A DNA stretch of 64,000 bases from Gigaspora rosea (GCA_003550325.1 QKWP01002076.1:25148-89147), one strand, 5' to 3'. Counted from the first letter of the stretch, positions 1-11,349 are shown. The notes: generated by a model not told the origin, from the letters alone. Made by a program: numbers and translations.

Positions 1-258
1 TCTTTTTTGATCAAAAATCCAAAATTGTGCATCAAATTTCTAAATTATAAGGAAAATAAAAACAAAACAGCCGTTTTGATGCATCTTTAGGTGCTGAACA
101 AGTTTACTTAGTGCATTTTGTTAGAATTAATTAATATATATTTGTGAATTATAAGATTTTATAAAATTTTATTAATAAAATTCTATAAAATCTTATTATT
201 AATAAAATTTTACTAATTTATTCTAACAAAATGCACTAAGTAAACTTGTTCAGCGCCA
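1..258. repeat. Partial copy of hairpin-bearing satellite unit (left copy)
   Basis: This is one degenerate unit of the repeat that forms the array at 56.9-59.4 kb. Positions 105-145 (GTGCTGAACAAGTTTACTTA and onward) are the reverse complement of 217-257, so the unit folds into a hairpin around an AT-rich ATTAATAAAATT core. The window edge cuts the unit, so it probably continues to the left. Confidence 0.8.
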
Positions 259-395
259 AAAAATACATATAAATATATTTGACTCAGACCAGCTGCAGAC
301 TTCGGACCGGACCCAGACCAGACTCAGACTTGACTAAAAAGTCTGAATATAAAAGTCTGAGTCCGGTCCGAAAATCAGACCAGACTCTGTAGGAG
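259..395. repeat. CAGACC/GTCTGA-rich repeat next to the satellite
   Basis: Short interleaved direct and inverted copies of CAGACC, CAGACT and GGTCCGA. A diverged copy lies at about 56805-56930, beside the right-hand satellite array and in the opposite orientation, so the two repeats travel together as a composite. Confidence 0.6.
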
Positions 396-862
396 CACTA
401 ATGGTGGGTACCAGGTTAGAGCGAACCTTACAAGGGCAGAAGTAGGTAATGCAAGTTACCGAAGTGTAGTTAAAACCTGTGTGGGACAGGGACTGCTCTA
501 CCAAGTGTACCGTGAGGATAAATTAGTCCTAAGGGGATGTTTGTTGGCATCTGGGACTGGCCCTGACTGACTAATATATCGGAGAACTGTACCGGTGATA
601 CAAGTAGGATTGGCAGGAGGAGCTTGGACCAAAGTGTTTAAATAGGCAATCCCTAGTTGGGTTGCAGGTATGGCAGCTAGTGTAGAACCTTCATGCGGAC
701 TACTTAAATTATACAACTAAAAGTTGTAGGTGTGGCTAGTTGTATTCTTATCCATGTAACAAATGTTGGGTGCCCAAAGAGGCGCCCTTGATCCACAGGC
801 TTGATTAAATAAACACATCTACCCAAAGTGGGAACTTTGACATAAAAAAAAATATATATATT
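396..862 (+). mobile_element. Possible LINE/SINE 3' end with A/TA tail
   Basis: A relatively GC-rich, non-coding stretch that ends in an AATAAA-like signal followed by a run of A and then TATATA. The LINE-A 3' end (about 44020) and the LINE-B 3' end (32506, minus) finish the same way. It is therefore probably a 5'-truncated retroelement copy. No family can be named; a SINE body is the alternative. Confidence 0.4.
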
Positions 863-1069
863 GTTAGAATAAAAGCAATTACATAATTTTAATTGTATCA
901 AAGTTTTATAATTATCTCTAAATGCATTTTTAAATTTTACAAGTTTTGCATTACATTATGCAGCATTATGCATTGTATAATGCATAAAGCACATCTCTAG
1001 TGTTGTTACATTTAGTAGTCGGTACTATTGTTTGAGTAGAGCTTTTTGGAGTATCGTTGTTGTTAGTGT

Positions 1070-1195
1070 TATTGAATTCGGTGATTCTTGTTTTGTTGCT
1101 AGTATATTCGATAGGGTTTATTTTGTTATCAGTGTATTCGAGTTCATCACTAGTATATTCAATTTCATAATTAGTATATTCGATTTTTGTAGTTC
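1070..1195. repeat. Degenerate minisatellite (TAGTATATTCGA-type)
   Basis: The phrase AGTATATTCGA or AGTGTATTCGAG recurs about five times at irregular 20-30 bp spacing. No coding sequence is visible around it. Confidence 0.5.
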
Positions 1196-1589
1196 TTGCT
1201 AAATTTTGTAGTTTTTATTATCAGTGTCGCTGTTGTTTACATACGCTTATGGATATAGATGCTAGTAAAAATGTGGTGAAATGTGGTGAAATAATTTCAC
1301 CACTATTGGTGAAATTGGTAAAATCAATTTCTCTATAATCGTTGAAGTAGTTTATGTCTAAAATTTTTTTGTTTTTTTTCCAGTTATTATTGTTTCATGA
1401 GTTTTTGTTAGTATAGATTTTGTTACTTGGTGGTTTCACGTTACTGAGGTGTTTGTCACTTCTGATGTTACTAGTGTCACAGTGAAATAAGTATATGGTA
1501 TACTTGGTAAAAGATATCGATTTGGATCTCTAAAAGATAAATAAATAATTAAAAAGATAATAAATAAATAAAAATAATAATAATAATAA

Positions 1590-1982
1590 GAGATAATTTA
1601 TGCATCGCATATGCGACATTGCGCCCCTGTAATGTTAATCAAAACAACCAAAATAAACTGAATGATTTTATATAGTTAGGGTTAGGGTTAGGATACGGGC
1701 GAAGATTTTATATAGTTAGGTTAGGGTTAGGGTACGGGCGAAGATTTTATATAGTTAGGGTTAGGGTTAGGGTATGGGCGAAGATGGTGGTATATAGTAA
1801 AAATTTGCAAGAAATTTTTTTTGTTAAAGCACAGAAGGTGGTTTCATATGCGAAATTTTTGATTATAGAAGATTTTCGTCAAAATGAACATTGTTTTGAA
1901 CTTTCTTCTTGTGCTACGTTACACCTGATCTTGAATTTTATTGGTCGATCATGTGAGGGCGACGCATCGCGGGGGCGATAAA
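1590..1982. mobile_element. MITE-like repeat with telomere-like minisatellite core
   Basis: The part after the minisatellite (1784-1960) matches 23262-23430, and more weakly 11125-11330 and 15040-15200. The shared order is a CAAGAAATTT or ACATTTTTT phrase, then GGTGGTTTC, then TTACACCTGATCTTGAATTT, then an ATTGG near the end. The left flank (GCGCCCCTGTAATGTTAATC) is weakly complementary to the right end. The termini are uncertain. Confidence 0.45.
1664..1786 (+). repeat. Three 39-40 bp repeats containing (TTAGGG)2-3
   Basis: Three tandem units begin GATTTTATATAG at 1664, 1704 and 1743. Each has two to three TTAGGG-like motifs followed by a GGGCGAAGAT phrase. They are interstitial telomere-like repeats and not a chromosome end. 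Confidence 0.85.
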
Positions 1983-2511
1983 TAAATGTACCCTATATAT
2001 ATTATCGATAACTTGTACATATCTTCTCGTAGGGTGGGAGTTCGAAGAGATCGATCGGATAAGGAATTAAGGTATCGAATTAAGGGCCCCGGAACGGGGA
2101 ATAAATTATGCATCACATAAGGATCGGTAGTACGAGATAGTATACCGAAGTATGATTGAATATGCATGAATAATGTCGTAATAAATATGTCAATAATTTA
2201 AGAGTTTAATGATAGTATGGTTAAATTATGATGTAATGACCCGATTCAAAGGGGTATTTATAAGCAGGTCAAAATAATAAGAATAAGCGACTTCTTTTTA
2301 TGAAAAACAATCGATCAAATATTAAATAAAAACACCCATTTAATAAACGTGATATCGTTGAAATCTAAAATTTCTTAGTGCCTACTATTTGACTGGACTA
2401 TTTAGTGGCAAAAGTCACTAATTTACCCGCGACACTAGAGATACGGATTTCGTTGCTTTAGTAGTTTTACGTTATACAGACTCTGTAACACGTTCGTAAG
2501 TCTACAAGCGT

Positions 2512-2935
2512 GTGGCCTTTGGAGAAGTTACTGTAAAGGACCTCCTTCAACCCTTTAAGTTATTAGAATTTCCCAAATTGGTCAAAGATTATTTGAATAT
2601 GAAGCTGAAAATGTCGACCGAGAAGGATGTACAATCATGGCCAACGGGTTGATGGAGATATTTAACAAAACGTGGAAGCTTGTATCTGCTGTTGATACAA
2701 GTAAAAATAATTATCAGGACGACTGCATGCCAGATATTAAGTATGATTAGTAAAGCGATGCTGCAGATGGAGCTCTCGTCCCAAGATACATTTATATGGT
2801 GTTGGAGCTCAAAAACCGAAGAGTGCATCCGGCTTAGCAGACGATGACAAAGGCCAGCTGCTGGATTATGTGCGAGTCCTTATCCAACAGCAGTCATCAC
2901 GACAGGTTTTCGCTGCATTTCTTTTTGACGGAATT
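2512..2935 (+). pseudogene. Broken CRN/nuclease-like gene fragment
   Basis: In frame from 2512 the translation runs VAFGEVTVKDLLQPFKLLEF and onward to a QSWPTG motif. One base appears to be missing near 2650, after which the reading continues LMEIFNKTWKLVSAVDTSKN, then DDCMPDIKYD. Stops follow at 2748-2753, and the next part contains DGALVPRYIYMVLELKNRRV, a TAG at 2835, and DDDKGQLLDYVRVLI. The P-D-I and E-L-K residues resemble a PD-(D/E)xK nuclease-like region found in fungal CRN-type and kinase-associated proteins. That family call is from memory of motif style only. The start and the N-terminal part are not visible. At least two frameshifts and three stops make it a pseudogene. The opposite-strand ORF at 2589-2828 is a shadow. 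Confidence 0.5.
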
Positions 2936-2980
2936 TATTTTATATCTAAACATTTATTAAGAATAATTATAAATTCCTAG

Positions 2981-5011
2981 AACTTTTAACTACGTTTTCG
3001 AGATGGATTGCGACATTTTACCAAATAGTCGCCAAGCGATCACAGTATATAATGATTGAGGATTAATAAGGCAAGTTTAAACAAAAAGTTTTTTGCAAAA
3101 TATATCTTATAATCTTATTAATGATAGAGATCGATTCCAAAATGATTTTAAATACATATATATATATATATTTTTTTTAACGTTTAGATACTTCGATTTC
3201 CCTTCGTTGTTTTGGCCTTTGTCCAATCTGATGCTTCGTTTTTTTTTTTTTGTTAAATCCACTTTTAAATTCTCTAGTCAAATAAGTCATTTTAGAAGTT
3301 GTTATAATACAAGTTAGTTCGAAATCCATATAATTCGATTCCAACGTACAAAATAAATAAGGATCAAGGCTTTAATTAGGATCAAAAATCACTAATGATT
3401 AGAAAATGTCGAATAGTGGCTTTTCTAGTTTCCATTTCTCGAATTTACACATGAATTGTTTTTAAAGTATTATTTATCCGTAGTGTACTGGCCAAAATAC
3501 TGATGCAATGTGATTTTCGATTTGCTAATTTCTTCCATTATTTCTATTGGACGGATGAAAGTTATATCTATCATTTAAAGAAAATTTCGCGAGATTAAAA
3601 ATGTAGTCACGTCAAATAAAAACTTTAATTAAATTTTCTTTTATGATAATTAATTTTTAATAGTTTTTTTTTTTTAATCAATTTTTTTGCGCCCAAATAA
3701 TTTTTATTAAAATTTTTTGCGAACGTACTTTTCACAAAAACTGCGTATTTTTTTCATCATTTAATACTAACATTTTGTGACTCACATAAATTTAAAACTT
3801 TTAATAAGTAATCTTATGCGATCGATTAAATAATCTTAGAAGAATTGTGCAGATAGAATTTATTTTTGAACTACCAATAATAATGAGAATAATGAATCAA
3901 GAATTGTACCAAACGCAAAATTTATAAGACAGATTAAGTGTTAATTTTTTTTGAAAAAAACTATTAATTGGTAGTATTTTCCTGCTGCATGCATTTAAAT
4001 AAAATTTATAAGCGAACAAGATATTTTTATACCGAGCCAACAATCCTGTAAGATAAAAACATTTTATCTAAATTACATTTTCAACTAATTAATTTCATTT
4101 AAAATGAAATGTGGGTTTCTATATAACCTTCTAAAACCACTTATACTTGTTTAATATAAATTCTAATCTAAAACTAACCTTTAACCTTAACCTGTAACCC
4201 TAAAAAATGCTTCCTAAAAAATTTTATTTTTCGATAGCTTGTCAATTTTATTATACTACACAGATTTCTTTTTAATCTGGTTTCATTTTAATCTGTCACA
4301 AAAAAATAATGTATATATTTAAAAAAAAAAAAGGTTGAATTCATTAAGTTTTGTTTCACGAAAGTAATTTGGTGAATCTCACTATAGTAATTTGATGAAA
4401 AGTTTTGTGTTATGAAAGTAATTTTGCAAAAATTTTGTTCAATGTTTTTATCAAGAAAATAATTTGGCGATTAAAAGTTTAGCAGCATTATGATTGCAAT
4501 AAACGATGTATCTTTTTCCCAATTTTATGAGATGGCATCCAATCAGATGTGGTGGAGGAAACTAGGGGTCTCATACACGTATTCTGTCACATAAAGCACT
4601 ACTGTAGTCTGAGTGATAAAATTCTGAACGATAGTACGATTTTGATATTAATAGACGACTTGCACACAACTATATATACATTAACATGATTTCTATTAAT
4701 AAATTGATACGTATTCCAAGTTTATTATTTTTAATAAATTTTCTTAACAAGATTTAGAAACAATTTGATAGAATATCTAATTATTTTCTATTTTAAAAAT
4801 TTTGAATACGCAAAATTATGGATTACAGTGTATACAAGATAGTCATAATACCAGCTAAGTTAAATTAATTAAAAATTTTAACGATTTAATTTTGCTCTTT
4901 TACTTTTTCTTTCAATTTCCATATTATGACTTTTTTTCTGGACTAATTCAGGATGAATGTTTGATAAATATTATTATGAAAAAAAAAATTCTTACAAAGC
5001 AAATAATGAAG
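2981..5011. other. AT-rich intergenic stretch
   Basis: No gene with convincing composition is visible. It contains A and T homopolymer runs and a weak telomere-like CCTTAACCTGTAACCCTAA phrase near 4180-4202, perhaps a remnant of the TTAGGG-core MITE family. Confidence 0.5.
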
Positions 5012-6694
5012 CTAACCTTTTGGCATCTGCACTTGAAATATCTCAACTTCTTCAGCGATAAAGATATAATCTTCTAAAATTGATTTTTCATAATTACATT
5101 TCGAACAAGTTCCTCTCTGGTCCCTAAATACCAAATCACCACCTCCAAAATTTAACCATGATTCATTAGCACAACTATTATTATAAATCGCTTTCTCAGG
5201 ATTTTCTACATGACTAAGTATATGAGTATTAAAATATTCATCAAAACAAAAGATAAAACTATAAAATTTAACATTATTAATAAAATCAAATTAATTTAGA
5301 GAAATAAAATAGATTAAAATTATTAAATGATAATCAAGCCCACCTATCATTAGTTGATGTCCAATGTTCCTCTTCAAAACATTCATCTTCAAAACAGTCA
5401 CTTCCATAATAACCATGACTAATAAGATTCCATCCTAATGGATTAAAACCACCAATGATTTTATTAGAATCTTTGATCTTTATAAGCACAAGAATTGCTA
5501 TAATAGTTTCACACATATAATAAGAAATATTTGAATCAAATCCATCGCGTGTTCCTCGGTAAGCAAGTATAAATTTGCAAGAAAGTTTTTCATACTTTTT
5601 TTCAATCCAACTAGAAATAATTACGGAATGTTCACTTTCAATAATATCAGAATCGATGTAAACATTTCCATGACGTGGTAGTAATTTAGAATATTGTGGC
5701 TTCGCATTTGCCATGAGATAAGCCACCAAGTCTTCATAATGATTTTCAGATAATACTTTTTTATAAGGTCTAACATAATAATAAAAGTCTTCACAAGAAA
5801 TTTCATAAAATCGAATATAAGGCAAGAACGGGTCCAAAAGTTTTTTAAAAGTTATGAAATCATTCTCATTCCATTTCTTGATATCGAATTCGATGGTCTT
5901 TTTTCCAAGTGAGGTAGCTAATTGAACCGTTCCCCATTTCACTAAATGTTTCCATATGTTAATTTCTTGAGAGTCTAAATCATTTTTCTTGATAATTCTT
6001 AAAAGAATATCTTTATCAACAGTTGGAAAATCTTCTAATTCAAATAATACATTCGGATCCATACAAATAATATCCATGATAAAATCTTGAATGATATTAC
6101 AACTTTGGAGTTTAAAGACTGTGTGCAAAACGTTGACAAGATTGGTAAGTAACCAAGAAGATTCATTATCAATGATCTAATAAAAATAAATGAATTAAAA
6201 TTTATTTTATTTAATAATAAAATATGATATAAACGTAAAAGTAACTTACATATTTTTGAACATAATAAATTAATTGGAGAATAATTAATTCTTCAGCAGC
6301 AACAAGAAGAGCTAGAAGATCGTAGCCTGTTTGATTAGTTAGGTCAAGGGCTCCAGTGTAGGTATACCTTTAATAGAAATATTGAAATAATAGATAAATT
6401 AAATATTTACGGAAGAAATCACATAAAAATCAACATACCGAAGGATCACATTAAATATATTTGGAGAGATATCAGTTTTTAAGTGAACTATAGGATCATT
6501 TTTATTTGTCGCAAGTTTATTATATATAATGTTTTTAAGTAAGAAGATCTAGCACACAAAATTATAGAATGAGCTTTAAATTCTTTGAAATTAGGTTCTT
6601 TTCCAGCTTGAATAATGATATTATAATCATTGGCTTCATTAAAAAGTTGAGTAAAATCCTGAGAAAGATCCTCAAAGAAATAAACGACGACCAT
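5012..6694 (-). pseudogene. BTB-BACK-TLDc protein gene, four exons, one frameshift
   Basis: The order is BTB/POZ (exon 1 and start of exon 2), BACK (exon 3, first half) and TLDc (end of exon 3 and exon 4). In Cul3-type systems such BTB proteins act as substrate adaptors; TLDc domains are linked to oxidative stress and V-ATPase regulation. Inferred exons on the minus strand are 6694-6439, 6367-6250, 6176-5344 and 5258-5012, all with GT-AG borders and a consistent phase, giving about 484 codons. Exon 1 starts ATG and reads MVVVYFFEDLSQDF, then FKAHSIILCARSSY. Exon 2 has YTGALDL and exon 4 ends FQVQMPKG. Just after SSY, near 6537, one T seems missing from a TTTAAAAA run, which shifts the frame; the reading resumes as NKLATNKNDPIVHLK. 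All later exons are open, so the break is either recent or a sequencing error. Confidence 0.85.
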
Positions 6695-7539
6695 AATTTC
6701 AATCGATTAAAAAAAAAAAAAAAATAAGAAGCAAGTGAAAGATGTATTATCGTTATATAGAATTTATTTAAAATTTAGACAATCAATCGTCCCTGGAACA
6801 CATTGTTAGTTACTTTGTGTTCAAGCTAAAACGAATACAATAAAAATACAATAATAATACCCAATTTATTAAACTAGCTTTAAATAATTCCGTGCATTAT
6901 TTAATTACAATAAAAGTTTGTTACAATATTATAAAGTGATATTTTTGCTCTTCTAAAGTAATAAAATTCATTATTTAACGTAAATATTTTCATTCTCAGT
7001 AAAATGAATAGTATCATATGGTTTCAAAAAGTTTGGACAATATCGTAATTCTAAGTATTATTTTTTGTGCCACTTATTATCATATATTTTATGTAAGAAC
7101 CAAAGATTTATTTGTATTGTTAATGAACTTAGTATAACTATTTTTGTGCGTGCATTGTGAACGGGAAGATCGATCCAAAGAGTGCTGCGGTGACTGATAT
7201 GGTACATATTACAAAATCTGACAGTAGTTATCACATCCCCTCATGTGTACTTCACTAATCTTGCTATATGTATTAAATTTCTCTGTTAATTTAGAACCGA
7301 ATTTTAAATCGAAGTCAATACAGAAAAATAAATATTAATTTTCCTGTCATGCGGTCCATTGTTTTAAGTTTCTTTTTTGATACATTGAAATAATAAAAAT
7401 AAGTTGAATCAAGAGTGATATCTTTGAATTATCGGCAAAATAAATAGGTATTATTGGCAATTTCATGTATGCAGAATACATTGATATTTTAAAGCATATT
7501 GAATCTCTCAAGGGAGAATAGAAAACGGCAACGTCAAAA

Positions 7540-7943
7540 TCATTCCCACAAATTGTTATTTAGATCCATTAAATCATCTTCTATAGCCCGAATTGCACTT
7601 TGAACACCCTTATTAGAGCATTTGTGTGCTGAACAGATATCATTGAATAATTGATCAATTGGATCAAGATATTGTAAAAGCTCTGGGATTTTTTTAATAT
7701 TTCCAATTTCAGAAATCATCAGTACAAGTGGTAGAAGAGCAGGAATTGGAACACATATTAGAAATTCAAGACTAGCAAAAATTTTAACCAATGCTTTCGC
7801 AGCGTGATGATAGATTACCAATAATATCGTCCAGGTTGTGTAAATTAGGTGAGAGTTTTGATGTGATATTTGATGGAATAGTTGACCCTACGCCTGCCAA
7901 AACGAAGAGTACGATAATTGTCAAAAAATTTCTTCAACAACAT
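7540..7943 (-). pseudogene. Possible broken gene for a small secreted protein
   Basis: An ATG at 7943 reads MLLKKFF. One base too many in a T run (7923-7928) separates this from a hydrophobic stretch TIIVLFVLAGVGST, so the two together look like a signal peptide. That second frame continues through SPNLHNLDDIIGNLSSRCES and stops. A further shift near 7800 joins an open frame to 7540 that contains LEFLICVPIPALLPLVL and ends MDLNNNLWE. I do not recognise the family. Two shifts suggest a pseudogene. The alternative is a chance open frame with a hydrophobic patch. Confidence 0.35.
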
Positions 7944-8113
7944 TTTCAATATGAAAATAAATTAATAATTTATTTATCTGAAAAGAAACGCTTTGCTTTA
8001 AAGTGAAAATACAGAAAGTGTTGTGAAAATTCGTTGATTTTATTATTTAATTTTTTTCTGAAAGTTTCTTAAAATCTAAAATTTTGTTCATTCATTCATA
8101 ATTTACAATACTC

Positions 8114-8394
8114 TTTCATGAGGATATTGTGGCTTATTTACATTATGAAACGTGTTCAAATTATTATGTAACCTTGTGGCTTTCATATCGTAAGTGGTTG
8201 GATACAAGTGGATTCGCCGGATGTTTATATTACAATTTAAATATTAGGTAAAATCGATAAAATCGTAATATAAACATCCGGTGAATTCACTTGAATCCAA
8301 CCACTTTATTAAAGTACGATACGAAAGCCACAAGTTTGCATAATAATATGATCACGTTTCATCATGCAAATAAACCCACGATGACCTTACGAAA
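8114..8394. mobile_element. Foldback element, about 120-bp inverted arms
   Basis: The left arm (8114-8239) and right arm (8268-8394) are imperfect reverse complements around a short AT-rich loop. Matched blocks include TTGTGGCTTTCATATCGTA, GTGGTTGGATACAAGTGGAT and CCGGATGTTTATATTAC. It has no coding capacity, and no clear target duplication was seen. Confidence 0.8.
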
Positions 8395-8464
8395 TAAGTA
8401 TTATAAACTGTATAAAAATCTTTAAAGAACTGTGTAACGACCTTCCTGACTATTTCCTAATTTT

Positions 8465-8660
8465 GGGGACGTCTAAAGCGGAGCAGATTCTTACAATATA
8501 TATTTTATCGAATTAACTTTAGGATTATTATGGTAGGTAGATTTTAGGTAGTTATTTATAAGCAAAATTCCTTCCTGTTATTTTTAATTAACCCACCAAG
8601 GTAGGTTTAGACTGCCGTTTTTTTGTATTTTTCAGGATATTCGCTTTTCTTGTATAAAAA
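8465..8660. mobile_element. Degraded copy of the CTAAAGCC-ended MITE
   Basis: It begins GGGGACGTCTAAAGC, like the end of the element at 27638-27930. Inside it has CCTTCCTG, TTTTTAATTAACCCACCAAG and GTAGGTTTAGACTGCCGTTT, matching the core of the copies at 27638 and 55735. The right terminus is not recognisable. Confidence 0.5.
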
Positions 8661-8832
8661 AAAGATTATTACCTATCTTATAGCTCAAGACATTAACAGT
8701 TTCTATTATCTTAGTTCTAGATTAGTTTTATGCTATAATGGAGCCAGTTTTGTAGCAACTTTTTTTTTTAAAAAAAAAAATCTATGCAAAAATATTTCTA
8801 TTACAAATAGAGCTAATTCAGAACTATTATAG

Positions 8833-10075
8833 TTTAAAATAAACAAAAAACACGATGCAGTTTTGTCTATTAGTTAGTGAAGTACCTAACCAGTGTGAAT
8901 TCATATGTAAATTCGTATGTAAATTAACATATATTTGCAAACTATTGATCATCATTAAGTGGGTGCAAAATACCCTTATATGAAATACTAATACGATCTA
9001 CGTAATTTAGGTAAATTCCTAATCCATCAATACTGAAATGTTATAATCACGTAAAATACCTTTACTCGGCACTATACAATTCTGGTCATCCGTACCATAC
9101 TTCTCAATATTTGATTGATTACCGTAAAAAATTTAAAAAATTTGTTACAAATCGACTAACAATACTGTGGTTAAGGTTGTTTTGGTACTATCGTGATTAA
9201 ATAATTGTTATATAATGAGGTTGAGTTGTGATGATATTCTTGATCTTAACTTGCTTATCGATATATTAGGCTTAACATTTTGATTATGGGTTGTATAACG
9301 AATCAAAGAATAATATTGCGATTCACGGAGTTTTCATAAAAAGTATAGTGAAATAATGGAAATTTTCGGAACAAAATTTTCAAATAAATCATGTTTAACT
9401 TGATATATAACTCTTAAATAGAAATCATAAGACGAAGTTATGTGAATGGATCATCACATTATTTCAGATTACATTAAAACCATACTTTTCATTATACTCC
9501 ATTCCTGGTAAAATTATTAGTTAAATACTTCGATTGAGCAGGGAGCATAGGAGAAACTCGCATCCGATAGATTCCAAAATAATTGTTACACAAACTATTT
9601 ATATGGGCAATTGAAATTTTGATATATGATTGTAGTCTAAAAACCGGCAATTTTACAATCCGCTTAACCATAATAAGTTAAACTTAAGGTACCCCCATTT
9701 ATAAGTAAAAGTTCTTCGTTTTGAGTGTTTCTAGCAGAAAATCTTTTCTAATCGTTTTCAATCGCTTTCCCCAGAAAGTTTTCATAAGAACAAAGGTAGG
9801 GCGTTTGGTAATTAGCAGAGTTTCTTGAGTTTCTACTACGTTCAAATTATGAAGCCAAACAATAGATTTATAAATTGTTAAACCGTGAGTGTTATGCTAA
9901 CATAAAATTTTATACATATATTAAACAGGCTACGCATTATAAATACTTTAACACGATTTATTTTACCTGAACTACGACACATATACGTATTATATATCGA
10001 ACTGCCTCTAATATGTAGTATAATAAGTACGATGGTGTGGTTTAATTACAGTAGTATAGACTACGGAGTAGTAAC
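8833..10075. other. Intergenic, no gene seen
   Basis: AT-rich single-copy-looking sequence. No exon-like composition or long repeat could be supported. Confidence 0.4.
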
Positions 10076-10084
10076 ATGTTGGAT

Positions 10085-10721
10085 TAGGGCGGTAACTCAA
10101 CTAGTAAATCAAAACTATGTCAGCAGTATTAGTAATTTTACTATGATCAGATTTTAATCAGTGAAATTAAAAACAATCAATTAAATATCATATTTATATA
10201 TATTTAATTAATAAATAATGCACAAAATTCTAAAGAAAGCACCTTGACATCACACTTCTTTTTCTAATTTCTTTTAACTAAAAGCTCTTCGCAAAAGTTA
10301 TCTCTAAAAAGTTACGCTTGATTTTTTGCAAATATTCTATTAAAGTTTCGACTTGTACAGTTAAGATCTAATTTTTTTTATTTTTTCACTTTAAAAAACT
10401 AATGAAATTTAAATTATTTATAAGATGAACGTTCAAGTTTATATGTTAATAGAAATCCGAAAGCATAACTTTATTCTCATATTTAATAAGTTAATTGTAA
10501 AAATTTTAAAGTAATTCATTGGGTTTTCATTAAGTTGCTTTGTTTTAAAGTAATTAATTTTAATAAATATAAGTAATTAATTTTAATAAATATAATTAAT
10601 TTGTAAAGCATAACAATTAAATTGATTAAATTGAACTTTGTGTAATATGAAAAATCTGATCATAGTAAAATTACTAATACTGCTGATATAGTTTTGATTT
10701 ACTATTTGAGTTACAACTCTA
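10085..10721. mobile_element. Non-autonomous DNA transposon, ~75-bp TIRs, 9-bp TSD
   Basis: The left end TAGGGCGGTAACTCAA, with about 70 further bases, matches the reverse complement of the right end (TAGAGTTGTAACTCAA inward) almost base for base. Both ends include CAGTATTAGTAATTTTACTA. The direct repeat ATGTTGGAT flanks both ends, at 10076-10084 and 10722-10730. Long TIRs with a 9-bp duplication fit a Mutator-like element; TA(G)RG termini would also fit hAT. There is no transposase inside. Confidence 0.85.
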
Positions 10722-11015
10722 ATGTTGGATGTAACGTGTTTTCAGTAAAATTTAATGGTTGAAAAATATAATAAAATTATTATATAAATCCATTTTTTCG
10801 CGTATTTCGCGTATCAAAAAAAGTTTTAATTGATTTGATTGGCCAATAATCACGTTTGGATCTACATCAATTAGCCAATCACACAAGTGTTATAACCCGT
10901 GATTTTCCGTAAAAATGGAGTTTCCTCTATGCTGAGCAGGGAGGACTTTTGTTTCCGATGATTTCCAGGATCGACATTACACAAGTATTTATACATCGTA
11001 GTACTGTAAAAGTAA

Positions 11016-11349
11016 GAGTACCTAGCCATGGCAAAAAAAGTTCTGGTCACGTGATAACTGATAAAAATCTTTAAGTTTATTTAGATTAGGGTTAGGGTTA
11101 GGAACAGGGTCAGGTTTAGAGAGTGCTATAGGTAAAATTACCTCTCCGACATTTTTTGTTAGTGCGCAGAAAGTTGTTTCTTATGAAGTTTGTTGAGAAA
11201 TAAGCGATTTCGTCTAATTTTCTTTAGAGCGAATGTTTGTTTTGAATTTTCCTAATCATGTTACATTACACCAAATTGGAAATCCTTATTGGCTAATTTC
11301 TGCAGATTGTCACATGACTAGAACTTTTTTGCCATGGCTAGGGTACTCA
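11016..11349. mobile_element. MITE with telomere-like core (TTAGGG family)
   Basis: Inverted ends share GAGTACC, CTAGCCATGGCAAAAAA and GTTCTRGTCAYGTGA (about 38 bp). The interior has GATTAGGGTTAGGGTTAGG at 11086-11104, then the family's ACATTTTTTGTTAGTGC, GTTGTTTC and ACATTACACCAAAT blocks. ACTGTAAAA occurs on both sides and may be the target duplication, although the left end then has a few extra bases. Confidence 0.75.

Noticed and set aside
498..716. 72-codon minus-strand frame in the GC-richer stretch
   Set aside because: The stretch looks like a retroelement 3' end; the frame has no recognisable domain.
1664..1786. Former chromosome end or fusion point
   Set aside because: TTAGGG is confined to short units with a constant non-telomeric part and recurs inside MITEs, so a fusion is not needed.
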